DNA of 64,000 nt from Crocodylus rhombifer (lineage: Eukaryota > Chordata > Crocodylia > Crocodylidae), in contig JAVSML010024325.1 in the NCBI GenBank assembly GCA_038503035.1, positions 1-64,000 on the forward strand. The letters run 5' to 3'. This document shows, one piece after another, positions 20,371 through 31,990 of the stretch. The notes under the pieces are model-generated. The model was not told the DNA's origin. It made no database searches and worked only from the letters and a program-made list of their open reading frames with translations. The translations under genes and the position numbers were made by a program. Each line of letters opens with the position of its first letter. The stretch's first letter is position 1.

Positions 20371-21569
20371 TCATTTCACACGGGTATGGTGTATCCAATG
20401 GTCATGGCCGGCAATCTTTACAGTGGTGTGTGTTGTTAAAAGTACCTGGAAAGGGCCGCTCCACCGCTCAGTCAAAGGTTCCTTTTTCCACCGCTGCACC
20501 AAGACCCAGTCTCCTGGGCAGAATTCATGTACCGGAACGTCTAAAGGCAGACGTTGAAAGGAGGCTGCATACCTGTGAAGAGAAGACAAGACAGACTGCA
20601 AAGCAATAACGTACATGTGAAGCTCGCTATTACCTAATTCAAAAGTTACATTTTCTCGCATCCCAGGGGGTAGAACTCGAGGGGGCTTGCCAAACATAAT
20701 TTCATATGTGGTTAATTTGATGCCTCGTCGGGGAGTGTTTCGAATGCAAGTAAGAGCTAGCGGCAATGCCTGAGGCCACTTAAGGTGTGCTTCAATACAG
20801 ATCTTGGTGAGTGGAGTTTTTAAGGTTCTATTCATCCGTTCCACTTGTCCTGAACTCTGGTCTCCATGGTGTGTGTAGTTTCCAAGTGATCTTGAGAGCT
20901 TGTGCGACTTCTTGAACTACCTTTCCCACAAAGTGTTGTCCTTGATCCGACTCGATGGATTCGGGCAGAGAATACCGGGGAATGATCTCCTGCAACAAAT
21001 ACTTCACTACTGTAGCCGCAGTGGCAGTCCTGGTGGGCCATGCTTCCACCCAGCCGGAGAGCTGGTCTACCATGACAAGTAAAAACCTATGATGTCCGGA
21101 TCGTGGGAGCTCGGCAAAATCAATCTGCTATGCTTGTCCAGGGTACGCTGCCCAGGGTCTACCTCCCATTGGCACAGGAGGTTTCGTTTGAGGGTTTACT
21201 TTCTGACATGTGATGCACCTGGTAGCAATACACTGAGCTTCTACATATAGCCCTGGGGCTACTGCTTGGCAGATCACTAGATCACCCATAGCCAAGCCTC
21301 CCATATGGGTACTTGCATGGAGCTGGTGCAGCACCTCCCGAAGCAATGGCCTGGGTATCATGACTTTCCCTCCTGGTACTATCCACCACCCATGGGAGTT
21401 CTTTTCTGTGCAAGCCTCCTGTGCAAATTTATCTTCTTCAGGGGAATACTGCGGGACTAGATCCCGGACGTATGGCCATACGGCATGGGACAAGGCCTGC
21501 CTGGATACTTCCTCTGCCTCTCCACCAATAAATGCGGCTTCCTTTGCTGCCGCATCAGCCCTTGCATTT
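20371..21569 (-). pseudogene. pol: ERV-A pol: integrase region, broken
   Basis: This is the integrase C-terminal part of the pol polyprotein. In order it has an HHCC zinc site (LHASTHMGG, then CITCQK), the core with QIDFAEL, ESDQGQHF and QVERMNR (the D, D and E catalytic residues are all visible), and the C-terminal domain with PGDWVLVQRWKKEPLTERW and DHWIHHTRVK at the end. The breaks are an in-frame TAG at 21128-21130 just before the first catalytic Asp block, and a frame change near 20845 between HTPWR and the block with the catalytic Glu. The region is also out of frame with the reverse transcriptase part (change near 21570-21600). The pol stop is TGA at 20371. Confidence 0.9.
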
Positions 21570-23490
21570 CCAACTTATGCTTTTCCTCAGCAGCCTTCCC
21601 ATGGGCTCACACATGAATGACTGCTACCTCTTTAGGCTGGTGGAGTGCATCTAGTAGCTTGATAATCTGGGGGCTGTTAGCAATTTTATTCCCAGAAGCC
21701 GTAATGAAACCCCTTTCTTTCCACAATAGTCCGTGCGCATGAACCGTAGAAAAAGCATAGCGAGAATCAGTATATACATTAACCCACCGGCCTGTCCCCA
21801 ACTGTAATGCTCGGGTGAGCGCAGTGAGTTCCGCGGCCTGTGCCGACCATGAGCTCGGCAATGACTCCCTCCATACTACCTCATCCAAGGTTACCACTGC
21901 ACATCCTGTTCGTCTTTTTCCATCGATGACAGAGCTGGAGCCGTCTACAAAGTATTCAGCATCTGGGTTTTCAGTTGGGTCCTCAGCAAGATCAGGTCGC
22001 ACCTGTGTGGTTTGATTCAGGACCTCAAGGCAGTCATGCGTTGGTCTCCCTGGTTCTGGCAGCAAGGTTGCAGGATTCAAGGCTGTAGTATGTTTGAAAG
22101 TAAGTCCTGGATTAGAGAGCAAAAATATCTCATACAGTGATTGTCTGGAGGGGTTGAGAAACTTTCCTCCCTCAGTCCCTAGGATCTGGGGAACTCCATG
22201 TGGGGTGTGTATTTCCATGTCTGCACCCATGACTATCTTCTGGGCTTCTTCGACAACAACTGCTGTGGCTGCCACAGCCGGAAGACAGGCTGGCCACCCG
22301 AGCGCAACTGGATCTAGAATCTTTGAGTAATATCCCACGGGTCTCCAAGTTGGGCCTGATGGTTGTGTCAGCACCCCTGATGCAACCCCTCGATTCTCAT
22401 GAACATACAGTTGATATGGCTTTTTATCATTTGGGATGGTCAGGGCAGGGGGCTGGGTTAATGCTGCCTTAAGCAGATCAAAGGCATGCTGCATTTCTTT
22501 AGCCCACTTCCATTCAGTGAGACTCTCCTTAGTCAGGGAGTCATACAGTGGTCTAGCCTTTCCACCATAATCTGGTATCCATAGTCGACAGAACCCAGTT
22601 AGTCCTAGGAATGCCCGCAGCTCCTTGGGTGACTTAGGTGAGGCTAGACCTTGGATTGCCTGTATGTGGTCCGCACTCAGGGCTCTGACTCCCTTTGAGA
22701 GCTTATATCCCAGAAATGTAACTTGAGGCTGACATATTTGGGCTTTCTCTCTAGAGACCTTATATCCTTTTCCCCCTAGAGTGTTTAGCAGTGATCTGGT
22801 GGCTTCCTCGCAGAGTTGCAAATTTGGGCTTGCAACCAGCAGGTCATCCACATACTGGAGGAGAGTCACTGCGGGGTGTGATCCCTTCCACTCCTCCAAG
22901 TCCTTCTGAAGGGCAAGTCCGAAAATATGGGGGGCTGCTATGAATCCTTGTGGGAGAACTGTCCGCATGAGCTGGGCTTTATGGAAAGTATCTGGGTCCT
23001 CCCATTCAAAAGGAAACAATTTTTGACTCTCTTGGTGAAGGGGAATGGAGAAGAAAGCATCTTTCAAATCTAGCACTGAAAATATTTCAGCTTCCCCCGG
23101 TACTTGTGTCAAAATCGTGTGAGGGTTCGGGACTACAGGGTGGTCTGAAAGAACCTTCTTATTTACTGCTCGCAGGTCTTGGACCAGTCTATATGAGACC
23201 CCATCTGCCTTCGGCACTCCAAGAATGGGGGTATTATATGGTGAGGACCCTTCCACTAGCCATCCGTACTTCTTGTATTTCTCTATTAACGGCTTGAGTC
23301 CAACCCTGGCCACTCGGCTGAGTGGATACTGCTTTACCCGAACAGGCCCCTCCCCATCCTTGAGTATGATCCTTACCGGGGAGACTGACTTAGCTCGCGC
23401 AGGGGTTCCATCAGCCCATACCGAAGGGTCTACTCCAGTCATGTGATCTTCAGAACTTACTACAGGGCGTTGGTCCTCCAGGAGAGCCAT
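21570..23490 (-). pseudogene. pol: ERV-A pol: reverse transcriptase and RNase H, long open frame
   Basis: This 627-codon open frame is the best preserved gene part in the window. The reverse transcriptase starts near residue 38 (PVRIILKDGEGPVRVKQYPL), has FSVLDLKDAFFSIPL (first catalytic Asp) and LLQYVDDLLVA at about residues 210-220 (YVDD; plus-strand 22842-22853). A connection domain follows, then RNase H with YFVDGSSS, AAELTALTRALQL and VYTDSRYAF. It ends at a TGA (21607-21609) near the RNase H C-terminus, where the sequence also changes frame. It is in the same frame as protease and is separated from it only by a TAG (23491-23493), so its ATG is fortuitous. Confidence 0.95.
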
Positions 23491-23493
23491 CTA

Positions 23494-23880
23494 ATAGTTT
23501 GAGCTTTGCTTGACAGGCAACTGGACCACCATCTGGTCGTCTCTGAAAAATATCTCAGCTTGCAGTTTTGTGAGTAGGTCTCGCCCAAGTAGCGCAACCG
23601 GGCAACTTGGAGAGTATACAAAGGAGTGCTCAAGCAAATGGTCCCCCACTTTGGTGAGGAGTGGCTTACAAACGGGGAGTCGGGATTGCATTCCCTCAAT
23701 CCCTTCCACAAGAACATGCTGTTCGCTAGTTCCTGCATGGGTTTTTTTTTCTGGAATCATTGAAAATGTAGCCCCAGTATCAACCAAGGCTTTAAAGTCT
23801 CTGCCACCAACCCTAATAGTTACCATGGGATCTTCTCGGGCTCCAGCCCGAAGGGTAGTGGTCTTAGATCCCTGTCCCCT
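23494..23880 (-). pseudogene. pro: ERV-A protease
   Basis: This is a retroviral aspartic protease in the same frame as the gag C-terminus, directly after the gag TGA. The stop is followed by a GQGSK segment, then VTIRVGG, the active site ALVDTGATFSM (DTG), and the conserved second-half box VALLGRDLLTKL. Length and spacing are normal for a gammaretroviral protease, expressed in the family by read-through of the gag stop. It ends in VKQSSNY followed by an in-frame TAG before the reverse transcriptase, which is unusual because the two are normally one open frame. Confidence 0.9.
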
Positions 23881-25445
23881 TCATTCTGTGTCCTCACCCT
23901 TTTCCTCTGCCCGCATGAGGTGACCCCTTGGTTCACCCTTTCTCTTCTCCTTCAACTTTGGGCATTCCCTCTTCCAGTGTCCTTCCTCCCTACAGTAAGC
24001 ACAAAAGTCTGCTCCCACTCTTCCTCCTTTCCCTTTCTGTATCCCAGTCTTTCCAGGGTTACCTCCAGTTATAGCAGCTGCCAGTGCTGCCATCTGTCGC
24101 TGAGCCTTTTTATCCTCCTTGCGCTCCTGCGCTTGCTCACGATTCCTATATAACTTATATGCGATTTCCACCAACTCTGAAATCGGTTTCCCGGGACCTC
24201 CCTCAGTTTTCTGTAGCTTCCTACGAATATCAGCAGCGGATTCACCAATAAACATAAGATTTACCATGCGTTGATTATCTGGGGCTTCTGGATCTAGGTC
24301 TGAAAACTTGCGGAATGCCTCGTACAGCCTCCCGAGGAAGGCTGAGGGATCATCTTCTTTTCCCTGTCTCACTTCATACAATTTAGACAGATTAGTAACC
24401 TGGGGCACTGCCTTCCCCATTGCTTCCACTATAATCCCCAGATACTGTGCACTCAGCTCTCTTCCTGCTGCGGTATGATTATCCCATCCCGGTTCCTCAA
24501 CAGGCAGGTATCACGCAAGGTATGACCGGCGGTTCCCTCCGCTTCTACCCTGGCTGCTGCAATGCGCTCTGCCGTCCCCAATACTAATCTCCTCTCCTCA
24601 GGGATCAGGAGGGTTTGGAGCATCATCTGGACATCAGCCCAAGTGGGTCGATGGGTTTGCCCAATGGATCGAAACAAGTCCCTCATTTTTTCAGGGTCTT
24701 CACAAAAAGAGGGGCTCTGATTCTTCCAACTGAATAGATCTGAAGTACTAAATGGGGTGTAGACAAAAGTTGCATTGCCCGCCTCTCCGATAACCTCTCG
24801 CATCGGGCAGTTCAGTACCGGCCGTGATTTTACAATATTGCGCAAATTATAGCCCTTATTCCCTGATTCAGATGGGGCACTTGGCTGAGGCACTCGCTCT
24901 GAATCATTAGGTATATTTTGATACACCGGTGGTGGTTTCCCTGAGGGAGGGAGCAGTGGTGCAGAAGGACTGGGTCTTGAGGAGGTGTCTGATTCATCCT
25001 CGCTACCTGTCAGGGTGACCGGAGAACGAGCCTGATACTCGGCTAATTCAGGATTCTCCCCCATCTCATTAGTCTCGGGGAGTACAGGCGGTCCTCCTCG
25101 GGTCTTTCTTTTAACAACCATCACATGAGACTTTACTAAGCGTTTCTTAATCCAAGGTGGCTGATCTTGGACCACTCCTAACCAACAGTCTATGTAAAGG
25201 AATTGATCTCAGTGTCCATCCTGCATAATTACCCCATAGACGGACGTCACTTCTTTCACTACAAAGGATCCTTTCGGGGTCCAGTGGACCCCAAATGTTG
25301 GCCACTCGAGTTGACAAAACTTAATTAAATCATCCTTTTTCATCTTTACCCCATAATCCGCCTGCTTTGTAAATTTGCTAAAGTTCCATAAAACACAACC
25401 CAGAGGAGTACTTGAGTTTTCTACACAGGAGCTACCCGCACCCAT
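23881..25445 (-). pseudogene. gag: ERV-A gag, two breaks
   Basis: This is the structural polyprotein. The start is ATG at 25445 (MGAGSSC; Gly2 fits myristoylation of matrix). Matrix continues with WPTFGVHWTPKG and, after a TGA at 25209-25211 in the same frame, DQPPWIKK. A Pro-rich stretch (SAPLLPPSGKPPPVY, with a PPPVY late-domain motif) leads to capsid, which includes VYTPFSTSDL and KMRDLFRSI. The frame changes at about 24500-24520. Capsid then continues with GWDNHTAAGREL, a major-homology-like segment (RQGKEDDPSAFLGRLYEAF), a charged RNREQAQERKEDKKAQ run, and one CCHC knuckle (CAYCREEGHWKREC). It ends at the TGA (23881-23883) that separates gag from protease. Confidence 0.92.
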
Positions 25446-25860
25446 TTTAATGCCCACAAGAGTGTGTCCAACGCACACCAAATACCAGAAAGCATGCACC
25501 AAAAGATCCGAGCCAAAGACTGTCCGCAAAAGTGCATCCAACGCACACCAAACTCCGGGCCAAAAGAATCCCCGGAACAAAACCAAATCGAACAAGTCTC
25601 TTTGTCCCCAGATCCAAAAACCAAATTGGGCAAGGGAATTCGTATACTCACTCAAGTATCCTAGATATCTCGATCGGAATGCCGGAATGTGTGTCTGGCG
25701 TCCTCAGAAACCAAGAATTTTACACAGGTAGCCTTTAACCTCCCGGGTACCCTGACTCACGTCTCAAACTCCCTGGGCGAGCCCAAAAAGGCGGCTCGGT
25801 GCGCACTTCCCGTGGTGGCAGGGACGATCTTGTCACTGGGTCCCGGGGTGGTCCAGGAGG

Positions 25861-25878
25861 CTCCTGCCTAGCTCGTCA
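25861..25878 (-). other. ERV-A primer binding site, tRNA-Arg-like
   Basis: Six bases after the 5' LTR the minus strand reads TGACGAGCTAGGCAGGAG. Compared from memory with the complement of a vertebrate tRNA-Arg 3' end (TGGCGAGCCAGCCAGGAG), 15 of 18 bases agree and two of the three differences are transitions. This is the site where a host tRNA would prime minus-strand synthesis. The assignment is an inference. Confidence 0.55.
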
Positions 25879-25884
25879 AATTGT

Positions 25885-26376
25885 TGCACAAACAGCGGTT
25901 CGTTCCCTGGAGGCGCACAGAGATCACAGACACGCAGACATCAGTCGGCACTTAAGGGTCTATTTGCTTGCAAGCAAAGGTCAGAGCAGAGCTAGATGCT
26001 CAAATTAACTCTGACCCCTGATTGTGTTTGCAAACGGCATTTATTTTCTCAAATCTCCTGGGCGCGTGCGCAGACACAGAAGTTCTTGCAGCTTACTTCT
26101 GTTTCATACAAACATACATGTAACTACATCATCACATACATCGCATGTATAGTATAATTAGTCATTTGAGTAGGGAGGGTGGAGAGGTAAATATGCAACA
26201 GCTAATTAAGCATGCTCAATGCCACAAGGGTTCATCAACAGTTCATTCCCCAAGGCTATGCAGTTAAATTCCAGTTTCTGTAATTAGCACGTGAAAGAGT
26301 AAGGAGGATGAAAGAAGAACGTTGGGCAGTGTTCTTTTCTTATCAAGAGCAAGATGCAAGCTGTGCAGTCCTAACA
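25885..26376 (-). repeat. ERV-A 5' LTR
   Basis: The 492-bp LTR is the partner of 19356-19843 and has the same ends (TGTTAGGACTGC and TTTGTGCA in element sense). It has AATAAA on the minus strand at about 26040-26045. An extra 4-base TGTA near 26144 distinguishes it from the 3' LTR. Confidence 0.95.
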
Positions 26377-27500
26377 CTGGAGTGGCTGGGGTAGGTGCTG
26401 TGTGCAGTGTGGATCTCAGAGCAGCCAACACAGTCCAGCTGGAGCAAGTGCTGCATGTAGTATGGATTCTGGACTGGCAAGAGCAGGCACCATGCTACAT
26501 GTAGCACCCAGCCCAGCCAGGCTGCACCACAGTCTGCATTTTTATTAAAAGTTAGTAGATCTCCTCCTAGGTATAAAGCCATCTACTTTATCCATATAAT
26601 TAAATTCTTATTAGGACATGTTAAAAAATAAAAGCTGTAATAATGTCAAAACCCTTCCAAAGAACACCTGTCAAGTTTTCCAGGGCTTATTACAGGGGCA
26701 TCTGGATCACAACAAAACACAGTGTCTCTAAGGGAAGAGAAAAATAGACCTATTATAAACAAAGAGAAAGCAATTGCTGCATTTATACATCTTCATACTA
26801 AAATCACACAAGCAACTGGACCAAAGGAATAAGAGGTCAATGTTCTGTCACTCACATTCTCTGATAAATTTCCATTTCAATGTCAGACTTCCGACTTTTG
26901 CAACCTGTGCCCGATCAAGCACCATGTTGCTATGGAAGCAATAGTTACTCCAGGAAGCAAGACACAATCAGGTCTTCAATGTAAATTTTTAAGACGAAAA
27001 GTTCCTTGGCGCATCATTCCTTTCAAAACAAACACTCAAGCAGAGATACAGAAGAAGCTGCGTAAACCCAAACTGTCAACAGTTGTGATTAGTGCAACAG
27101 ACTCAACACCCAGAAAAACACCTAAAGCTACATATACTGAGTTTTTCTTTGATATTTTCCAAATATCTCCATCAGCATAAAGGAATGTAAAACTCTATCT
27201 TCCCTAACTGAACCTAAGACAAGATTGTAACAGTATGTCTGACGCATGTATCCTAAGCACACCTACTATTTTTGCAAAATGATTTTTTTCAGCTAGTTGT
27301 GCCTTTTAGCAAAGCAATTTCTCAAACAAAAATCTTACCCTAGTCTAGAGATGTAATGATGGGTATGGCTTCATGACTCCTTGTAATCCAGCTGGTGTTT
27401 CTAACTTATCTGCAATCCACAGGTTATTTATATCAGTCCTTTTACTTTCTTATGGTCCTGTTCTTTTACATAATTAGGTTATTTATTTGTTTTCACTTTT
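26377..27500. other. Right flank of ERV-A; GC-rich repeat then AT-rich DNA
   Basis: From 26377 to about 26545 there is GC-rich sequence with recurring CAGTGTGGAT- and GTGCTGCATGTAG-like phrases, possibly the right part of the repeat at 19192-19355. From 26545 the sequence is AT-rich. An 82-codon plus-strand frame (26932-27180) is rich in K and T, has no recognisable domain, and is not supported as a gene. Confidence 0.35.
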
Positions 27501-27504
27501 CTTT

Positions 27505-28110
27505 CTATGAAGGTACTCCTAATAACAGATGCCTGCACTGGCCAAGGCCAGAAGGAAGGGGTTGCTCCTGTGTGCCTCTCAGCACAGCTTCTCTCCCCAG
27601 CCCTGTTCCCTGCCAGTGGACCACTGTCAGCAGCAGTAGGGGGGGGGGAGGTGCCCCCCCCAGCTGTGCTGCTTGGGTCTGGGGCAGCTGGGCCAAAGGG
27701 GTGAAGGCCTCCTTTTTTCCAATCCCCTCTGCTCATGTACAGCTCAGCTGACAGGAGCAGGGAGGAGCTGGGGCTTTGAACCACATGTGGCTGTCAGTTG
27801 TGCAGTCCAGTGGAAGGGGAGGGGAGCAGGCCCCCCCACCATATGGCCCCCCACAGCTATGCTTGCTTGGGTCTGCCTCCACTCCCCCACTGCCCTAGCC
27901 AGTACTGCATGGCTCTCAGCCTCAGCTCCTGTCTGCACCGTCAGCTGAGCTGCACAGAGGTGTGGGTGTAGGGAGAGTGGAGCTCCTTCACTTCATGGGT
28001 CAGCCCCCCCCACACCCAGCCAGAACAGCTGGGGAGGGCCACATGGCAAGGGCTTCTCCCCTTCATTCCTGGGCCATCACAGCTTCTCTCCCTACCCGTA
28101 TCCCCTACCA
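27505..28110. repeat. GC-rich repeat block with poly-G and poly-C runs
   Basis: This body of CAGCTG-, GGGGGG- and CCCCCC-rich sequence contains loosely repeated units, for example TACAGCTCAGCTGACAGGAG (about 27738) and its partial inverse near 27940-27960. It resembles the GC-rich bodies at 15480-16410 and 34990-35410 and is probably the interior of a non-autonomous transposon. The open frames on both strands are compositional. Confidence 0.4.
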
Positions 28111-30050
28111 GCTTACCACTAAAGGAGGATGATAGTAGAAGATATAGGAAAGAAAAATGCAGCATTTACTTGAGAACATGAGAACTGAAGCATAACGTTC
28201 TATCAGCAAAAAGCAACCAGCCTACACGTATTATGCAAAGTATACATTAATATTTAGTGCCGGGAAATGAGGCGCATTTTAAAAGTATACTTCTTAGGAG
28301 AATACATTTTCCTTAGACCAACATGCAGAAATACAATGAAGCCTTCTTTAAGTGAGCACATTGAGGGTGAAATACAATAGAAAATTGAACTCTTAAAGAA
28401 TAAAACTTTTGAAAGAACACGTTTTCCTTGCACCAAATAGAAGAAGGAGGAGATTTAGATTTGAATGTATTTCACTGCCTATCGCGGTTTATAAAGTCAA
28501 TATGTTTATAATGAGAATTCAAAAACCCACAAATACACTTTAAAATGATGATTTAAAACAATAGATATAAACTGTGAGCATATTCAGAATAGCTTACATC
28601 TCAAGCATAGCTGGCTGCCTTTTTTCCTTTGTGAAAAGTATCCTTTCAACAAAAGCAGCTTCTTGAAAGAAATGATCTCCTACCCCACAAATGTTTAGTT
28701 TTCAACTATATTTAAATTGGTTTTTGACTATAAAATTCATTTTCTATTCTCATTTAAAAAAAAAAGAAATGCTAAGTTTTATTCTTGGGTCCATTATTGA
28801 AAAACTGATTTTTTAAATTATTTTTTTTTGGTGGGAAACAAAAACAAAAAAAAAATAGTCCTGAAATCTAAAGAGTGCCTCAAACTCCTAGAGCTGAAGG
28901 ATTTCAGAGGCTGTATTCTCTCCTCAGAAAACAGGGACATACCTCTGCCATATGGGATGGGTCAAGTACACTGCTTCTTCCAGTTGTCAGTTCTTTTTCC
29001 TGTGAACTGTTTATTTTCTAACTGCTGGATTTACTTCTGAGTGGGCGCATTTATATGAGATATTTCCTATGGAGTAGACTAGCTCCACAATAAATGTCTC
29101 GCATCTACACAGGTGGATCTATTAGGCCACAGGAAACTATCTCTGAAGTAGGGTAGTATTTCTAAATACAAGTACTATCCTGCTGTGGAGTTTTTTTACT
29201 CTGCAGCATTGCATGTGTAGGCACTGACATGGCAGGCTAGGACATGAGGGTGCTTCAGTGCAGTCTGCTAGCCCCAAACTGGAGCACCCTTGTGTCCCAG
29301 CCAGCCTGTCCACAGCACATTGAGCCAGGTTGAAGCATCCCCAGGCTGGCAGGCTGACCCCTTTTGCCCCCTGCCAGCAGAGGCTGCTCCAACCTGGCTC
29401 AATGTGCTGCAGCCCGGGGTGCAAGTATAGCCATAGCATCTGGGAGCAGTAAACTCCATTGCAATAAATTGCTGGAGTTTATTGCTTTGCCTTAATACTG
29501 TGGACATGCCCAATTTGGAATATGTTTGCATAATTATGAAGGGTTGCTATCTTGTCTCTGGCCATTGAAATACTTTTCTGCTTTTGCCTGCTTTTCATGT
29601 TTTCTCTCTGTGAGACAGCAGTTAATTGGTAGAATAAACAACAGGCAGGGAATTCAGCTTAAAGACAAAACCTATGCTTAACTTGCAGAAACTCTAATAT
29701 TCTTATACCCCTGTCAGATCATTTTATAATGACAATTGATTTGAGATGGGCTAAGGAAAGGAATTTGACATGTTAATTTAAAATTTAATTTGATCTTTTT
29801 AAAGCAGTGTCTGTTTGAATAGCAATTTTTATATGACACATCAGTTTTCAATGTAACAGAAATTGTAAACACTTTATAAAATACCTAATAAAATTGTCAA
29901 GAAACAAAATATAAAGTGTAGTGTCACATAGTCTTGTATCAACAGACTGGTACACTTGATGGCCATGTGTTTTATATGTTTGGAAAGTTGTTCTGCCTTT
30001 AAAATGTTACCGTCACCTTTCAGGTTTATGTTAGCCCAACTTAAAACCAC
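28111..30050. other. Unassigned AT-rich sequence
   Basis: No gene or element is recognised with confidence. A-runs and T-runs occur at 28757-28766, 28823-28831 and 28842-28856. The stretch 29130-29480 is richer in GC, with CCAGCCAGCCTG-like phrases and an inverted match (CACATTGAGCCAGGTTGAAG near 29316 against CAACCTGGCTCAATGTGCTG near 29389), so it may be another small foldback repeat. Confidence 0.35.
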
Positions 30051-30054
30051 AGAG

Positions 30055-31990
30055 AAATAGGGCTGGAGCAGACGTCCCTAGGTTACCTAATCCAACCCCC
30101 TGCCTGAGGCAGGATCACCCCTATCCAAATCATTCTATACAAATCCACTGTCTATCTTCTTAGTAAAACTACACAGTCAACCCTGACGCAACACAAGACA
30201 TAACACCCTAACATGCCAGGTAAAGCAGGGGGACCACAACAGCCAACATCTCGCTGCTATAAAACTTGTTAATATATGCTCAAGAGATCTCAGGAAGAGA
30301 GCCATGCCACTCTCTACAGAGAAAGGCAAACCCTCCACCACAGTCCATACCAGTCTAACTATGGGGTATAATTCCTTCCTGATCCAAAATATGGTATTTG
30401 GTCTGACCCTGAGTGGAGAGGCAGGACCCTCTAGCCAGGCACCTCTGGCTTTAAGTTCAAATAGGAGCACTAGTGCACCCCAGTCAAAGTCCCCAGCTTT
30501 GGCTGCGCCCAACACCCAATGCCTCTGCGGAAAGCTTAAACCCCTCCCGACATGTAGCAGCAAAGGGGAAGGGGGCAGAATTCTCTCCCAGCACAATGCA
30601 GCAACCAGCAAAGCCCAGAAGCATGAGAAATATCTACAATAGAGCATAGTTTATCTAGTTTATCCCTGACCAGTGTCTTTCCAAGCTTTTTTTGAATACC
30701 TCCAGTGATAGGCTCCACAACTTCCCTAAGCCATCTATTGTACCTTGTCGTTGTTCTAAGAGCAAAGAAGGTTTCCCTGGTATCTGTCATGGAAATTTTT
30801 GAGTCTGTGCTGCCAGTACAGAAGAGGTTAAACTGACATGCGCGGTTTGAAGCTGTGAATGGAAGTTTCCAAGGCTCACCCAGTCCTTGCCCCCTGGGTG
30901 ACCTGCGGAGCTGTCAATCATTGTTGACCTACTTTCCCCACAGAGGCATGCTCAGACTGTGTCAGCTCCTGACTGAGAGCATGCTCAGTCAGAACCTGAC
31001 ATGAGGTAATTGGACTAGAAATTTCTCTGCGGAGAGCACGTTGATTGGCTACCAAATTGATATAAAAGTTCTGTGAGCCCCTCCCTTGGGGGGGAGATCG
31101 CATGGACTAGAGACAGAGGCTGCTGCTGCAGGGACTGTCTCTGAGTCAGGCTTCAGGGCCTATTGATCTCCTCCTTCGGCTCCGTTGATACTTGCTTTGT
31201 GTACTCATCTGGCTCCTGACTTACCTTTTGAACTGATTAACGGCTTACTGTTTCGGATCACCCTCTGGACTTTGTTTAACCCGGTTCTGGATCATCGACC
31301 TCGGCTTTCCTCACCAACTACGACTCTGCTCATCCCTCCAACTGACGTCTCCGCTGCTTCATCTTCTGGCTCCTGACCTTGGCTTTCTCATTCGACCACC
31401 CGATTTGTCCATTGCTGTGAACTGGCGTCACACGGTTCATCATCACCGTGTTACAGTTCGTTTTGTTGTTTGTGATCCCCATTTATGAGCTGTTGACCAG
31501 CCCTGGGACTAGGTCTTCGGACTGAACCTCGTGGGCCAACAGACCCCTTTGTTGTTAATTGTTAGTTTGTGTTCAAGGCTGTAACTGAAGACCTTTCTGC
31601 CTACGCCTGAAGCGTAAGTCAAATAAATTCACCTGTTCTTTCTCAATCCGCTCCGAGTCCCTAACTCCAGACTCTACACCGCTAATCCCACCTGTCCGTA
31701 TCTAATTGCCACCCCGGCCCACCGTGACCTTGGGGCCCGATCCTTCGGTTTTCCCCGACAGTATCCAGTCTAGACCTATTTTGCTGCAGCTTCAAGCCAC
31801 TGGTCTTCATCCTGCTCTCTGTAGCAAGTGAGAAAAAGTGGTTTCCCTCTTCTGTAAGGCAGCCCTTCAAGTATTTGAAGACTGATATCATGTCCCCTCA
31901 TAAGTGCCTTCTCTGCAAGCTTAACATACCTAGCTCCTTCAACCTTACCTCATGTGACTTCATCCAGCTTGCCCTCTCTGTCTTATGATT
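30055..31990 (-). mobile_element. CR1 LINE, antisense, split by a solo LTR
   Basis: The 3' part lies at 30055-30784. It has the element-sense tail CCTCAGGCAGGGGGTTGGATTAG near 30090-30110, a 3' untranslated stretch with CCTTCCTGATCCAAAATATGG (written here in the plus sense), and a worn ORF2 end (RWLREVVEPITGGIQKKL). The other half is 31761-31990, reading back into the ORF2 C-terminus. The long 3' untranslated region resembles the L3/CR1 type and differs from the other CR1 copies here. Confidence 0.75.
30785..31760 (+). mobile_element. Solo LTR, 976 bp, with perfect GTATC target duplication
   Basis: It begins TGTCATGG (30785) and ends CCCCGACA (31760). The host CR1 sequence GTATC is present on both sides (30780-30784 and 31761-31765), a 5-bp target-site duplication. 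An AATAAA signal (about 31623-31628) and a TATAAAA (about 31061) fit a promoter and polyadenylation site in plus orientation. No internal genes remain, so it arose by recombination between two LTRs. The 5-bp duplication and GACA end fit Ty3/Gypsy-like or spuma-like LTR elements more than the 4-bp gammaretroviral ERVs here. Confidence 0.9.

Larger units (their letters stand above)
19356..26376 (-). mobile_element. ERV-A: complete two-LTR class I provirus, antisense
   Basis: This 7.0-kb provirus on the minus strand reads 5' LTR, primer site, gag, pro-pol, env remnant, polypurine tract, 3' LTR. Gene order, the in-frame gag stop before protease, a single CCHC knuckle and protein motifs place it in the gammaretrovirus-like class I group. 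By eye the LTRs differ at about 14 positions plus a 4-base indel over 488 bases (about 3 percent). There is no exact target duplication touching the LTRs. CTGG occurs directly right (26377-26380) and, three bases away, on the left (19349-19352). Confidence 0.95.

Noticed and set aside
25375..25738. Plus-strand frames opposite ERV-A gag
   Set aside because: They are shadows of the gag and leader sequence on the other strand.
26932..27180. 82-codon K/T-rich frame considered as a conserved exon
   Set aside because: No family recognised and no flanking splice sites convincing enough.
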